Source of the DNA: Acidobacteriota bacterium
Lineage (GTDB): Bacteria; Acidobacteriota; Vicinamibacteria; Vicinamibacterales; JACQTH01
Direction of reading: 5' to 3'
Assembly (NCBI GenBank): GCA_016178075.1
Contig: JACOUA010000042.1
Coordinates: forward strand, 1 to 53,519
Length of the DNA stretch: 53,519 nt
In this document: positions 37,881 to 47,884 of the stretch, one piece after another
Layout: the number at the start of each line of letters is the position of its first letter
Numbering within the stretch: position 1 is the first letter of the stretch
The notes under the pieces: model-generated
The model's input: only the letters and a program-made list of their open reading frames with translations
Told to the model about the DNA's origin: nothing
The model's database searches: none
Position numbers and translations under genes: made by a program

Positions 37881-38587
37881 TAGAAGCCGAAGAACACGCC
37901 AGCCGCCCCACCACCGCGGCGCCGCGCCTTGCCGGCAGGATTGAACCCGCGGCTGATCATCTCCATCCGTCCCTGGACACGGAGCCCTGCCGCTTTCAGG
38001 AACCGATCGCGCCGCGCGAGGAAATAGTACTTGACGCCGGCGCCCGCATGGAACGATCGGCCGCTCTCGATGAGCGCGTGGCCATCGTCCACGTCGCGCA
38101 GATAGGCCCCGCCCGCGTCGACGAAGGGCAGCCCTCGACCGCCAGCAAAACGCAGAGCCCGCAGATGGAGGAGCACGCTGCCCTCGAACGAGTATCGAGA
38201 GAGGCGCTGGTCGAGCATGAACGTCGTGCCGGATCTCTCGACGTCGGATTGTACCGTCGTCACAACCGACGGCCGGTTGAGGGACATCGCGCCCTCGACC
38301 GCAAGGCCACGGCCGAGCGCGATGGCCAGTCGGCCGCTCACCACGCCGGCCCGCCGCATCTGGGTGCTCGTGTGAAACAGCACGAACGAGTCGGCTGTGC
38401 GGCCGGCGCCGTTCGCGGTCAGCGTGGCGTCCCGATCACCGAACTTCGTTCCGCCGTCTACTCCGAAAGACGCGCTGACCTCGACTCTCGCCGGTGCCGG
38501 GGCTCCCGCGCCCTGCGCTTGAGCTGAGCGGCCGGCGGCCAGGCACACGATCAACCACGACGCGACGAGAGCCAGCCGTCCGTTCAT
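37880..38587 (-). CDS. Exported beta-barrel-like hypothetical protein
   Basis: Signal peptide MNGRLALVASWLIVCLAAGRSAQAQ; alternating amphipathic strands. Confidence 0.6.
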   Translation of the reverse strand: MNGRLALVASWLIVCLAAGRSAQAQGAGAPAPARVEVSASFGVDGGTKFGDRDATLTANGAGRTADSFVLFHTSTQMRRAGVVSGRLAIALGRGLAVEGAMSLNRPSVVTTVQSDVERSGTTFMLDQRLSRYSFEGSVLLHLRALRFAGGRGLPFVDAGGAYLRDVDDGHALIESGRSFHAGAGVKYYFLARRDRFLKAAGLRVQGRMEMISRGFNPAGKARRRGGGAAGVFFGF

Positions 38588-39600
38588 TTCCCCGTCACCT
38601 TGACTTCCAGGCGATCGGTGCCGCCACCGCCCGGCACGATGACGAGACGTTCGTAGTACGAAACGAGGAAATCCACGTCGACACGCGCGGCGTCGCTGAA
38701 AAAGCTCTCCACGCTCGCGTCATCGATCGGTTCGACCCGGACGATGTAGACCCCCGGATCGAGCGAGCCGACCGTGAAACCGCCGTCGGACTCGACCGAG
38801 AAGCCGGCCACCAGCGCCGCCGTCTGAAGATTGAACGCGATGACGTGCGCGCCGAAGACGGCACCCCCGTTCTTCGTCACTCGTCCGCTCATCGAGCCGG
38901 TGCGCCCGCGAAGCGCACCGTTGGGATACAGGTCCGACGCGCCCGCCATGTCGTCGGGCTTGAGCTCGCGAGCTGAGATGTTTCCGGCCGTGAAGGCAAT
39001 CGGAAACATGACCGCGCCGGCCGCGAGCACGCGGCGTCCGCCTTCGGGACGGAGCTCAGTCTCGCCGATGGCGGAGTGGCCGAGACCGAGCAGGTGTCCA
39101 ATCTCGTGTAGCGCCACCGATTCGAGATCGAAGCGATCCGGCTCCCCGCCCGGCGCGACCGACCACTGAAACGCAGAGTTGAAGAAGATGTCCGCCTCGA
39201 GGATCTCGCCAGATCGGGTGTCGATGAAAAAACTCGTCTGGCCGAGCACGCGATCGAGATCGGGGCGATTCGTGAACCCCAGCGTCGACACGCCGTCCCC
39301 CTGAACCGCCGCGGCGCTCGTAACACCGGCGAACTCGAAGCGGATGTCGGAGGTCTCGAGGGCCTCCCACGTTCGGAACGCACGATCGACCGCGCCCTGG
39401 AGCTGGTCGGCCGAGACTCCCACCACGCCTAGATCGCCGACGACATACCGGACTGGGATGCGATTCCATCTGAGCGAGACGATACGGTCGCCAATCCGCG
39501 TTCCGAACTTCAAGTACCCCTCGACCGGCGACACAACGCCGACCGTATAGGCAAGCGCCAGCCACGCAGCCAATCCGCGGAGCGTTTTCCGGGCGATCAC
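38584..39600 (-). CDS. Matrixin-family metalloprotease with C-terminal carboxypeptidase-regulatory-like domain
   Basis: ESVALHEIGHLLGLGHSAIGE metzincin zinc motif; GTG start overlaps the upstream ORF stop. Confidence 0.8.
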   Translation of the reverse strand: MIARKTLRGLAAWLALAYTVGVVSPVEGYLKFGTRIGDRIVSLRWNRIPVRYVVGDLGVVGVSADQLQGAVDRAFRTWEALETSDIRFEFAGVTSAAAVQGDGVSTLGFTNRPDLDRVLGQTSFFIDTRSGEILEADIFFNSAFQWSVAPGGEPDRFDLESVALHEIGHLLGLGHSAIGETELRPEGGRRVLAAGAVMFPIAFTAGNISARELKPDDMAGASDLYPNGALRGRTGSMSGRVTKNGGAVFGAHVIAFNLQTAALVAGFSVESDGGFTVGSLDPGVYIVRVEPIDDASVESFFSDAARVDVDFLVSYYERLVIVPGGGGTDRLEVKVTGK

Positions 39601-40190
39601 CGGGACGCTCCAACGGCTCGAGCGCCCCCTGCGACCTGCTCGACCAACGCCCGAACCTGCGAGACGAACGCTTCCAAGGTCGGCGGCCGGCGTTGCGGAT
39701 CCCCGCGAACCACCCGCCCGGGCGCGTTGGTCCGGCTGGCGACCGGCGGCGGCAGGACCATCGACGGCTGCCGCGCGTTCGTTCTCACCACTCTGAAGAC
39801 GCCCTGATCGAGTCCGAGCACGTATGGATAGGAAGGCCCGTTGGCGCCAACGAAGAGAATGACCTCGTCGCCTGGCGTCAAGGTTGGGGCGCCCACGACG
39901 ATGCTCCGATACGGGCCGAGCTCGCCGCCCGGCACCCGAATGACGACGAGCGGTCCGAGGTTGCCTTTGAGGTAGTCCACCACTTCGATCGCGACGAAGC
40001 TCTCGATCCGCCGACGCCCCGGCTCCCAGCGTGGCTGCACGTCGGCGACGCGTCCGTGAAAGATAGCGACCGCTCCCGCCGCCAGCTCGTCGAGCGAGGC
40101 GGGAACCACCATCGTGGCGCCCGCGCGGCGCACGCCGGCGCCGATCACGACGAAGAGGGCAACAGCAACAAGCCAGACACACCGTCGCAT
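39597..40190 (-). CDS. Exported hypothetical protein
   Basis: Signal-like MRRCVWLVAVALFVVIGAGVRRAGA; FHGRVADVQPRWEPGRRRIESFVAIEVVDYLKG; overlaps the matrixin start (coupled). Confidence 0.6.
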   Translation of the reverse strand: MRRCVWLVAVALFVVIGAGVRRAGATMVVPASLDELAAGAVAIFHGRVADVQPRWEPGRRRIESFVAIEVVDYLKGNLGPLVVIRVPGGELGPYRSIVVGAPTLTPGDEVILFVGANGPSYPYVLGLDQGVFRVVRTNARQPSMVLPPPVASRTNAPGRVVRGDPQRRPPTLEAFVSQVRALVEQVAGGARAVGASR

Positions 40191-40255
40191 GCGATTCCTC
40201 CGAGCAGCTGTAGGGGCCGGCCTTCTTTAGTGTGCGCCCCACCCCCTCGCGCACA

Positions 40256-40348
40256 CGCGCTTCGCGCGACGCCGTTGCCACCCCAACGCGGGTGCCGCGT
40301 TGGGGACCCCGGTTTCGGGCTTGCCGCGCCGCTTCGCGGCGCAGCCCG
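40256..40348. repeat. Cluster of three GC-rich hairpins downstream of lpxB
   Basis: cgcgc-ttc-gcgcg; ccccaacgcgg-gtg-ccgcgttgggg (11-bp stem, 40281-40305); gcgccgc-ttc-gcggcgc inside outer cgggc/gcccg (40316-40348). Confidence 0.75.
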
Positions 40349-40351
40349 ACA

Positions 40352-41485
40352 CTACGAGCGCCGAATCACCCTCAGCACGGCTTCGGCCGCGCGGGCGCTC
40401 GCGCCAGCTGTTCCGAGCTTCTCTCGAACGGCGTGAAGCTCCGCGCGCATTCGATCCGCACGGCCTCGATCCGTCAGAAGACCCACCGCCTCGGCGGCGA
40501 CCGCTTCAGGCGTGAAGTCACGCTGAATGAGCTCCGCCACGACGCGCCGCCCCGCCACGAGATTGACCATCGCATAGGTCGTGACGTGCACGAACGGCTT
40601 GCCGATTCGAAAGGTCAGCGAGGACAGCCGGTACACCACGACCATCGGCACACCGTGAATCGCCGACTGGACGGTCGCGGTTCCCGACGCCGTCAGTACC
40701 AGGTCCGAGGCGGCCAGCACGTCATCGGTGCGCCCCTCGACGACCGCGAGCCCCGAAACACCGCTCGCCGCGCCCTCGAACAGCTCCCCGGCCAGACTGG
40801 GCGCTCGCGCGATGACAACCTGCGCCGACGGCACGTGACAACGAATCAGCGGGACCGCGCGGATGAGGTCCGGCAGGATCCGCCGCACTTCGTTGGGACG
40901 GCTCCCGGGCAGCAGCGCGATGGTCGGGGCACTGGCGGCGAGCCCGAGCGAGGCGAGAAACCGGTCGCGCGGCTCGGCCGCGCGCGCGAGATCCAGCAGC
41001 GGATGCCCGACGAACTCCACCGGGATGCCGGCTTCTCGATAGAGCGTCTCCTCGAACGGGAAGATCACCAGAACCCGATCGGCGACCGCCTTCATCGTCT
41101 TCAGGCGGCCGCGCCGCCAGGCCCACACCTGCGGACTCACGTAGTACACGACGGGCACGCCGCGCCGTTTCATCGCGCGCGCCAGTCTGAAATTGAAATC
41201 GGGAAAATCAATCGCCACGAGGAGGTCGGGCCGCGCGCGATCCGCGCGCGCGACGAGCGTCCGATACACCTCGAGCGATCGCGGAAGGACCCGCAGAGCT
41301 TCGCTCAGCCCCGTGACCGTCAGCCCCTCGTAATGCCCGGCGAGCTCGCAGCCGGCCCGTTCGAGACGCTCTCCGCCAAAGCCCCAGGCGCGTGTTGTCG
41401 GGTCGAGGCGGCCGAGCTCGTCGAGGAGCGCCGCCGCGTACAGGTCTCCTGACGGCTCACCGCAGGAAAGAAGGATCGACGCCAT
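40352..41485 (-). CDS. lpxB: Lipid-A-disaccharide synthase
   Basis: LLSCGEPSGDLYAAALLDEL, YYVSPQVWAWRRGRLKTM, FPFEETLYREAGIPVEFVGHPLLD, LLPGSRPNEVRRILPDL, SGTATVQSAIHGVPMVVVYR. Confidence 0.95.
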   Translation of the reverse strand: MASILLSCGEPSGDLYAAALLDELGRLDPTTRAWGFGGERLERAGCELAGHYEGLTVTGLSEALRVLPRSLEVYRTLVARADRARPDLLVAIDFPDFNFRLARAMKRRGVPVVYYVSPQVWAWRRGRLKTMKAVADRVLVIFPFEETLYREAGIPVEFVGHPLLDLARAAEPRDRFLASLGLAASAPTIALLPGSRPNEVRRILPDLIRAVPLIRCHVPSAQVVIARAPSLAGELFEGAASGVSGLAVVEGRTDDVLAASDLVLTASGTATVQSAIHGVPMVVVYRLSSLTFRIGKPFVHVTTYAMVNLVAGRRVVAELIQRDFTPEAVAAEAVGLLTDRGRADRMRAELHAVREKLGTAGASARAAEAVLRVIRRS

Positions 41486-41557
41486 GAAGAATTGCCGATT
41501 GGGGATTGCGGAGTGCTGAATTGATTGGCGATTCCTGATCGAGGATTGGTGGATTCA
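41486..41557. repeat. Heptamer tandem array, GATTGG family (about 10 units, one orientation)
   Basis: GAATTGC CGATTGG GGATTGC GGAGTGC TGAATTG ATTGGCG ATTCCTG ATCGAGG ATTGGTG GATTCAG fills the lpxB/M16 gap. Confidence 0.75.
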
Positions 41558-43810
41558 GGGTTTTTTGAACAAGGTGTCGTCGAGCGCCACATTGAGCTTG
41601 AGCTCGCTCACCGCTCGCTCGAGGATGGTCTGATCGCCGCGGCGCATGATCGCCTTGTAGGCGACCTGCACGCCGTCGACCATGCGGTAATCCGACAACA
41701 GCTCCTCGGTGCGCTGCGGGCCGACGGGTGTGTCGGCCACATACGTCACCTTGACGATCAGGCCGGTGGCCTTGTCCAGAAACAGCGTGACCGGGCCGCG
41801 GTCGCTTTCACCCCTCGAGAGCTCGAGCGCCTCGAGATCCCGCTCGTCCGCTCCGGTCGCCGGCCTGGCGCGCGCCTGCAGCTTGCCGGCCGCCGCTTCG
41901 ATGAGCAGCAGAATCAGGTCCCGCTGCGCGCTCGCGTGAAACTCGTCCCGCATCGGCGGCGGCGCATCGTGCACGCCCGTCGGATCCTTGATCCAGGCCT
42001 CGCCCCCGGCGAACGTCTCCACGATTTCCCCCTGCGGCAGCTTGGCCTCGATGCGAAAACGATCAGGGTAGGCAATCAGCGTTCGGGTCTCGGCCTCGAC
42101 AGGGCCCTGCGGCGTCATCAGCCTGGTGGTGGCCGTGGCGGTCAGCGTGCGGACGCCCTTGAGCTTCTCGAGACCGCCCTTGGCTTTGGCGGCCCGCTCG
42201 ACGAGGGCTTTGCCTCGAGACAGGTCCTCAGCGGTCGGCGGCGCCGCCGACGGACGCTTCTGGGCTCGCGACCGCGCCTGCGCAGCCCACGTCAGCTCGT
42301 AGCGGACGTCGGAATCCGTCCCACCCCCGTTGGCTTTGCCCCGCTTGAAATCCGTCGTGGTCAGGTCGAGATCCCGGAGCGACACGGTTTCGAACTTCCC
42401 GAATCCGACGCCTGCCAGCTTGGACGCGAACGCAGAAGCGTTTCCGACGAGAACGACCGAGAGCCGGTCCGGCTTCAGGAACGCCCTCGCGACCCGTGAG
42501 ATGTCGTCCACCCTCACGGCGTTCACCCGATCGCGGAACGTCTCGAGGTCTTTGAGCGGCAGCTCGTAGAAGATCGCGTTCAGGACCTGCGTGGCGATGG
42601 CATCGGGCGTTTCGATCGTGAGGGGGAAGCTGCCGCTGAGATACGCCTTGGCATCGGCCAGCTCGCTTTCGAATGCCGGCTCACGCTGCATCTTGCCGAA
42701 CTCCTCCACCATCAGGCGGAGGACTTCGGGCGTCGCCTCGGATCGCGTATCGGTCTCGGCCTTGAAGTTCCCGCTCAGCTTGAATGTTTCGAAGTCGGCC
42801 GACGCCCCATAGGTCAGGCCCCGCTCGGACCGCAACACGCGATGCAGCCGGTTGGCGCCCTCACCGCCCAGGATCTTCATCGTGAGATTGAGCGCCATGT
42901 AGTCGGGATGCTTGCGCGGCAGCCCGAGGTGACCGATCCGCACTTCCGTCTGCACCGCGTCCGGCTTGTCGACGATCACGACGCGGCGCGTCGGAGGAGG
43001 AGGTTCGCTGATCGAGACGGGTGTGATCTCCTTCCGCGGCCAGTCACCGAAGATCTTCTCCGCCGCCGTAAAGGCGTCCTTCGGAGCGATATCGCCGACG
43101 ATGGCGAGAATCGCGTTGTTCGGCGCGAAATACGCGCGATGGAAGCCCGCCAGATCGTCGCGGGTGATCTTCTCCACGGACTCCGGCGTGCCGCTGTTCG
43201 GTAACCCGTACGGATGGAAACCGTAGACGAGACGATCAAAGACCACATTGGCGACGTAGTCGGGATCCTCGTAGCTGACCTTCAGGGCCGATCGGACCTG
43301 CTGGCGCTGGCGTTCGAGCTCCTCCTGCGCGAAGGCCGGCGCGCGCGCGATCTCGGACAGCAGGCCCAGCCCCAGGTCGAAGCTGTCCTTCATCACGAGG
43401 ACATGGACAAAGGTCAGGTCGCTGCCGGCACCCGTGCTGAGCTCGCCGCCGATGAAATCGATGGTGTCGGCGATCTGCTGGGCGCTGCGCTTGACCGTGC
43501 CCTGATCCAACAACGAGGCGAGCATGCTCGCGAGGCCGCTTCGGCCTGGCGGCTCCTGCGCGGACCCGACCCGCACGAGCATCCGCATGCTGACCGCCGG
43601 CTGCTCGTGATGCTCGACCGCGATCACCTGCAGCCCGTTGGCCAGCGTCCGAATCTCGTAGGGCGGAAACTTCACGTCACGCGCCGCGAGGGGACGCGGC
43701 GGTGATTCGGACGGCCAGTTGCGCGTTTGCGCAAACGCCGGCGAACCCCAAACCGCCAGCGCGATGGGGAGCACGCCGCGCATCACACAAGCCCGCGCGA
43801 TTCGGCTCAT
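41555..43810 (-). CDS. M16-family peptidase-like protein lacking HxxEH, with C-terminal lipoprotein-sorting-like extension
   Basis: VRVGSAQEPPGRSGLASMLASLLDQGT replaces the zinc motif; M16 C-domain; late IAYPDRFRIEAKLPQGEIVETFAGGEAWI segment. Confidence 0.85.
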   Translation of the reverse strand: MSRIARACVMRGVLPIALAVWGSPAFAQTRNWPSESPPRPLAARDVKFPPYEIRTLANGLQVIAVEHHEQPAVSMRMLVRVGSAQEPPGRSGLASMLASLLDQGTVKRSAQQIADTIDFIGGELSTGAGSDLTFVHVLVMKDSFDLGLGLLSEIARAPAFAQEELERQRQQVRSALKVSYEDPDYVANVVFDRLVYGFHPYGLPNSGTPESVEKITRDDLAGFHRAYFAPNNAILAIVGDIAPKDAFTAAEKIFGDWPRKEITPVSISEPPPPTRRVVIVDKPDAVQTEVRIGHLGLPRKHPDYMALNLTMKILGGEGANRLHRVLRSERGLTYGASADFETFKLSGNFKAETDTRSEATPEVLRLMVEEFGKMQREPAFESELADAKAYLSGSFPLTIETPDAIATQVLNAIFYELPLKDLETFRDRVNAVRVDDISRVARAFLKPDRLSVVLVGNASAFASKLAGVGFGKFETVSLRDLDLTTTDFKRGKANGGGTDSDVRYELTWAAQARSRAQKRPSAAPPTAEDLSRGKALVERAAKAKGGLEKLKGVRTLTATATTRLMTPQGPVEAETRTLIAYPDRFRIEAKLPQGEIVETFAGGEAWIKDPTGVHDAPPPMRDEFHASAQRDLILLLIEAAAGKLQARARPATGADERDLEALELSRGESDRGPVTLFLDKATGLIVKVTYVADTPVGPQRTEELLSDYRMVDGVQVAYKAIMRRGDQTILERAVSELKLNVALDDTLFKKP

Positions 43811-45168
43811 TGGACGTTGCCCCTCTTGTACCCCCGGGGCAGCACCGTCAGGACGAGCCGGTTCTGCTCGGTGAAATAGGTCTTGGCGACGCGCTGGACG
43901 TCGGCCCGCGTGATGCCCATGAAGATGTCGAACTCGCCGTCGGCCGTCTTGATGTCGTTGTGAATCACGACCGCGTGGGCGAGGTGCTGGCTCTTCTGCC
44001 GGTTGCTCTCGCGGGAGGTGATGTAGTCGCGCGCGAACTGGTTCTTGGCGCGCTCGAGCTCGTGCTCGGTCACCGGCTCGGCCTTGAAACGCTCGAGCTC
44101 GGCGATGAGGGCATTCGCCGCTTCCTCGGGCGTGTGGCCCGGCTGCACGATCGCGACGGCGAAGAACAGGTTCGGGTGCTCGACGATGTTGCCGCCGCCA
44201 AACGCCGCGAGCGCAATCTGCTTGTCGTAGACCAGCGACTTGTAGATGCGGGAGCTCTGGCCGTCGGAGAGGATTTTGGACGCGATGTGCAGCGGATACG
44301 AATCCGGATGGCCGTCAAACGTGATGTGGTGCGCCACGATGACCGCCGGGAGCGGCCAGTTCTCCTCGAGTGTGACCCGGCGCTCTTTCGTCTGGGACGG
44401 CTCTTTCGGAATGTCCCGCGGCACCGGGCGCTCGGCCTTCGGCACGCGACCCAGATACCGATCGACGAGCTGCAGCGCCTGCGTCGAGTCGAAGTCGCCC
44501 ACGAGCGCCAGCGTCGCGTTCTCGGGCACGTAGTACGCGCCGTAGAACGCGCGCACGTCCTCGATCGAGGCGGCCTCGAGATCGGCCATGCTGCCGATCG
44601 TCGGGTGCTTGTACGGATGCACCGTGAAGGCCTGGTCGTAGATGATCTCCTGCAGGCGCCCGAAGGGCTGATTCTCGACGCGCATCCGCCGCTCTTCCTT
44701 GACGACCTCCCGCTCCCGCTCGAACGTCTCCTTGTTGATCTTGAGCGAGGCCATCCGATCGGCCTCCAGCCAGAGCATGAGCGGCAGATACTGCGCCGGC
44801 GCCGTCTCCCAGAACACGGTCATATCGTCGGTCGTGTAGGCGTTGCTCTGGCCGCCGACGCTCGAGATATACGACGTGTGGGCCTCCGAGTCGACGTTCT
44901 TCGAGCCCTTGAACATCATGTGCTCGAAGAGGTGCGCGAACCCGGTACGTCCCGGACGCTCGTCCTTCGAGCCGACGTGGTACCACAGCTCGAGGTGCAC
45001 GATGGGCGTCGAATGATCCTCGGACAGGACGACCGTGAGCCCATTCGGCAACTTCGTGATCTGATAGTCGAGCCGCGGCGGCCGAACCGCGGCCGAGAGG
45101 TTCGTCAACGTCAGCACCACCGTGAAGGCAAGCGCCAGCGGGAGGCACGATCCGCGCGGATGGCCCAT
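43807..45168 (-). CDS. M16-family zinc peptidase (catalytic subunit)
   Basis: HVGSKDERPGRTGFAHLFEHMMFKGSKNV (HxxEH); start MGHPRGSCLPLALAFTVVLTL; overlaps the next M16 gene (ATGA). Confidence 0.9.
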   Translation of the reverse strand: MGHPRGSCLPLALAFTVVLTLTNLSAAVRPPRLDYQITKLPNGLTVVLSEDHSTPIVHLELWYHVGSKDERPGRTGFAHLFEHMMFKGSKNVDSEAHTSYISSVGGQSNAYTTDDMTVFWETAPAQYLPLMLWLEADRMASLKINKETFEREREVVKEERRMRVENQPFGRLQEIIYDQAFTVHPYKHPTIGSMADLEAASIEDVRAFYGAYYVPENATLALVGDFDSTQALQLVDRYLGRVPKAERPVPRDIPKEPSQTKERRVTLEENWPLPAVIVAHHITFDGHPDSYPLHIASKILSDGQSSRIYKSLVYDKQIALAAFGGGNIVEHPNLFFAVAIVQPGHTPEEAANALIAELERFKAEPVTEHELERAKNQFARDYITSRESNRQKSQHLAHAVVIHNDIKTADGEFDIFMGITRADVQRVAKTYFTEQNRLVLTVLPRGYKRGNVQ

Positions 45169-45188
45169 AGTGCGACGATTATCCCACG

Positions 45189-46019
45189 TTACGGACTGAG
45201 GAAGCGAAACCCGAGCAGGAGCCAGCTTCGCGAGACGCGTTCGAGCATCTCCGCGTCGATGCGATGCTCGAGTCGGGCGAAGATCTCGACCGAGGCGGCG
45301 CGGCCGCGGAGGCGGACGCCCCCTTCGAGGCTCGATCCCTTCAGCACCCCGCGATTGGGATTGGGATCGGCGGTGCCGACCAACGTCAGATCCAGGGATC
45401 CGAAGCTGCCGACCCGATCGGTGATCGGCCGCCTGAGCGTGCCGCCGGCCGCCAGCATCCAGGTGTAGTCGACGTAGCTGCGGGTCACGGTGCGCCCGAG
45501 CATCGCGTGGCTCTCGAGATGCAGCCGCCGATCCGGCCCGAGATCCGTCACATCGATCCACCGCGCTCCAAGCAGGTTCCAGTCAACGCCGAACAGCTTC
45601 GGCCGATCGCTGAGATGGCGCGACACGTGTTGCAGGAAGCCGGCCAACTCGCCATACCGCGTCTGCCGGGACAGCGAACCGGCCAGCACGTAGTTGCCCT
45701 GCTCGGCATCGAAGCGACGCAGCTCCTTGCCCAGGATGACCTCGTAGTTGCCGACGAAGGTGAGGCGACCGTTCTCGTACTGCAGCAGGTCGATCTCTCC
45801 GCCAAAGTCCGCGTCCCAGCTGAACCGGTGATCGTGGACGAGGATGCTTTCCGCGTTCAGGTGGAACTGATAGCGCGTGAGGAAATCGAGGGTGGCCGTC
45901 GTGGGAGGCGGCACAGGCGCGGGCGGCGCATCGCCCACGATCTGCGCGGCGCAAGGAACCGCCAGACACCAGAGCGCCGCCGCCGCGGCCCAGCCGAGCG
46001 TGCGCCTAGCAGCCGTCAC
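45189..46019 (-). CDS. Exported hypothetical, beta-barrel/DUF1207-like
   Basis: Signal peptide; many amphipathic strands ([47 protein letters not shown]). Confidence 0.6.
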   Translation of the reverse strand: MTAARRTLGWAAAAALWCLAVPCAAQIVGDAPPAPVPPPTTATLDFLTRYQFHLNAESILVHDHRFSWDADFGGEIDLLQYENGRLTFVGNYEVILGKELRRFDAEQGNYVLAGSLSRQTRYGELAGFLQHVSRHLSDRPKLFGVDWNLLGARWIDVTDLGPDRRLHLESHAMLGRTVTRSYVDYTWMLAAGGTLRRPITDRVGSFGSLDLTLVGTADPNPNRGVLKGSSLEGGVRLRGRAASVEIFARLEHRIDAEMLERVSRSWLLLGFRFLSP

Positions 46020-47080
46020 TCGCGCGATCCACGCCTCTCATCGGGTGAAGCGACAGATGCCAAGTGCGCTTCGAGGCTCGCGACTCGCTCCTCGAGCTCC
46101 GCGATCCGCTTCTTGAGTTCGGGAAGCTTCCGAACGACCGCCGACGACTTGAGCCACTCGCGGTTGTCGACGGCGGGATAGCCTGACACGAACGATCCGG
46201 GATCGAGGGAATTCGGGATGCCGGTCTGCGCCGTGGCCCGCGTGCCCTGACCGATCGTCAAATGTCCCGCGACGCCCACCTGCCCCGCCAGGATCACGCG
46301 GTCCTCGACGGTGCTGCTGCCGGCGATTCCGACCTGGGCCGCCAGCATCACGTTGCGACCGACGCTCACGCCGTGCGCGATCTGGACGAGGTTGTCGATC
46401 TTCGTGCCGGCGCCGATCCGGGTCTCGCCCACCGCGGGTCGATCGATCGTCGTGTTGGCCCCGATCTCCACATCGTCTTCGATTACGACGATCGCCGGCT
46501 GCGGAATCTTCTCATAGGTTCCGTCCGTGAGCGGCACGAAGCCGAACCCGTCGCTGCCGACGACGGCGCCGTTCTGGACGATGACGCGGCGGCCGAGCAC
46601 GCACCGCTCGCGGATGGACGCGTGCGCATGCAACACGCAGTCCTCGCCGATGGACGCGCCGGGACCGATCGAGACGTGCGAGGCGAGAATCGTGCGCGCG
46701 CCGATGCGCGCGCCGGCGCCGATCGACACGAACGGCGCAATCGACACCGCGTCGCCCAGGACCACATCGGCCGCGATCGACGCGTGCGGGTCGACGCCGG
46801 GCGATGGACGGCTGCTGTCGGCGAAGAGCGCCACCGCCCTGGCAAACGCGAGATAGGGCTGATCGGTTCGAAGCGCGGCGCACGGCGGGGCGGGCGCGTC
46901 GTGACCGAGGATGACGGCCGTCGCCTTCGTCGTCCGCAGGACGCCGAGATACCGGGTGTTGGCGACGAACGTGAGGTCACCGGCGCCGGCCTGTTCGATG
47001 CCCGACACGCGAGAGATGTCCAGATCGCCGTCCCCGTCGAGCCGGCAGTCCAGACGTGCGGCGAGGTCTTTGAGTTTCAT
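46016..47080 (-). CDS. lpxD: UDP-3-O-(3-hydroxymyristoyl)glucosamine N-acyltransferase
   Basis: [44 protein letters not shown]; left-handed beta-helix hexapeptide repeats; [21 protein letters not shown]. Confidence 0.95.
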   Translation of the reverse strand: MKLKDLAARLDCRLDGDGDLDISRVSGIEQAGAGDLTFVANTRYLGVLRTTKATAVILGHDAPAPPCAALRTDQPYLAFARAVALFADSSRPSPGVDPHASIAADVVLGDAVSIAPFVSIGAGARIGARTILASHVSIGPGASIGEDCVLHAHASIRERCVLGRRVIVQNGAVVGSDGFGFVPLTDGTYEKIPQPAIVVIEDDVEIGANTTIDRPAVGETRIGAGTKIDNLVQIAHGVSVGRNVMLAAQVGIAGSSTVEDRVILAGQVGVAGHLTIGQGTRATAQTGIPNSLDPGSFVSGYPAVDNREWLKSSAVVRKLPELKKRIAELEERVASLEAHLASVASPDERRGSRE

Positions 47081-47757
47081 GTCACCGCCGTGCGCTCGAA
47101 GAACCGCACGAGGTGTTGCAGCTGAAGCTGGGACGCCACGTGCTGCACCTGCTCGTCGCGGGCCGGCGGATCCAGCGTCGCGGCGCGGCGGAGCTCCTTC
47201 AACGCCGAGCTCGGGCGCGCCTCCCAGCTCACCTGCTGCAGGCCCTGCCGGGCGCCGCGCATCGACAGGTAATGGCCCACGACTCGAAACAAGAAGTAGT
47301 ACGCCAGGACGTTCGGACCGGGCAGCAGCACCAGCAGCAGCGAGACGATCAGGACCAGCGAGTCGAACACCAGCCACCGGCGGTGGCTCGCGAGATCGCG
47401 CTCGAGGCCCCGGCGAAGCATCCGCAGGGCATCCGCGTCCTTCATGTCCTCCGGATACACGAGCGTCGCGGTACGCTGACGCCGCAGGTGCCAGAGCAGC
47501 CGCTGCTCGGCGATGCGCTCGGCCACCCAGCGCAACACACGTTCGCGACCGCGCTGCAGCCACCCACGATCGGCGCGATCTACGTCCGCGACGTTCTCGC
47601 CCGGCGATCGAGCTTCGGCGTCTGCAATCATCTCGCGCAGCCGGACGCGCAGCCGCTCGAGCCGGCTCACGGGTGCACGATCGCCTTCACCCTCGTCCCT
47701 CTCTTCACAGTAGAGCTCGTGCCGGCCATGCCCCACGGGAATGAGAAACACCTCCAT
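47077..47757 (-). CDS. Mitochondrial K+-H+ exchange-related family (Mit_KHE1-like) membrane protein
   Basis: [19 protein letters not shown] start; [34 protein letters not shown]; translationally coupled to lpxD. Confidence 0.7.
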   Translation of the reverse strand: MEVFLIPVGHGRHELYCEERDEGEGDRAPVSRLERLRVRLREMIADAEARSPGENVADVDRADRGWLQRGRERVLRWVAERIAEQRLLWHLRRQRTATLVYPEDMKDADALRMLRRGLERDLASHRRWLVFDSLVLIVSLLLVLLPGPNVLAYYFLFRVVGHYLSMRGARQGLQQVSWEARPSSALKELRRAATLDPPARDEQVQHVASQLQLQHLVRFFERTAVT

Positions 47758-47865
47758 CAACTGAACGATAGCACAGCCGCTCCGACCCATCTCTCGCCGG
47801 TCTGACGCTTGCATCACCGACGCCAGCGCCGGTCGAATGCTCCAGTCGGACGTTCATGACGGACT

Positions 47866-47873
47866 GCTATAAT
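47866..47873 (+). promoter_or_regulatory. Extended -10 promoter (TGcTATAAT, begins 47865) 11 nt upstream of an ATG
   Basis: tgctataatccgaggcctccATG; start codon at 47885. Confidence 0.5.
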
Positions 47874-47884
47874 CCGAGGCCTCC

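Noticed and set aside
43702-45468. 588-aa plus-strand ORF antisense to the M16 peptidases
   Set aside because: Antisense to a gene with HxxEH and M16 motifs; composition typical of shadow ORFs.
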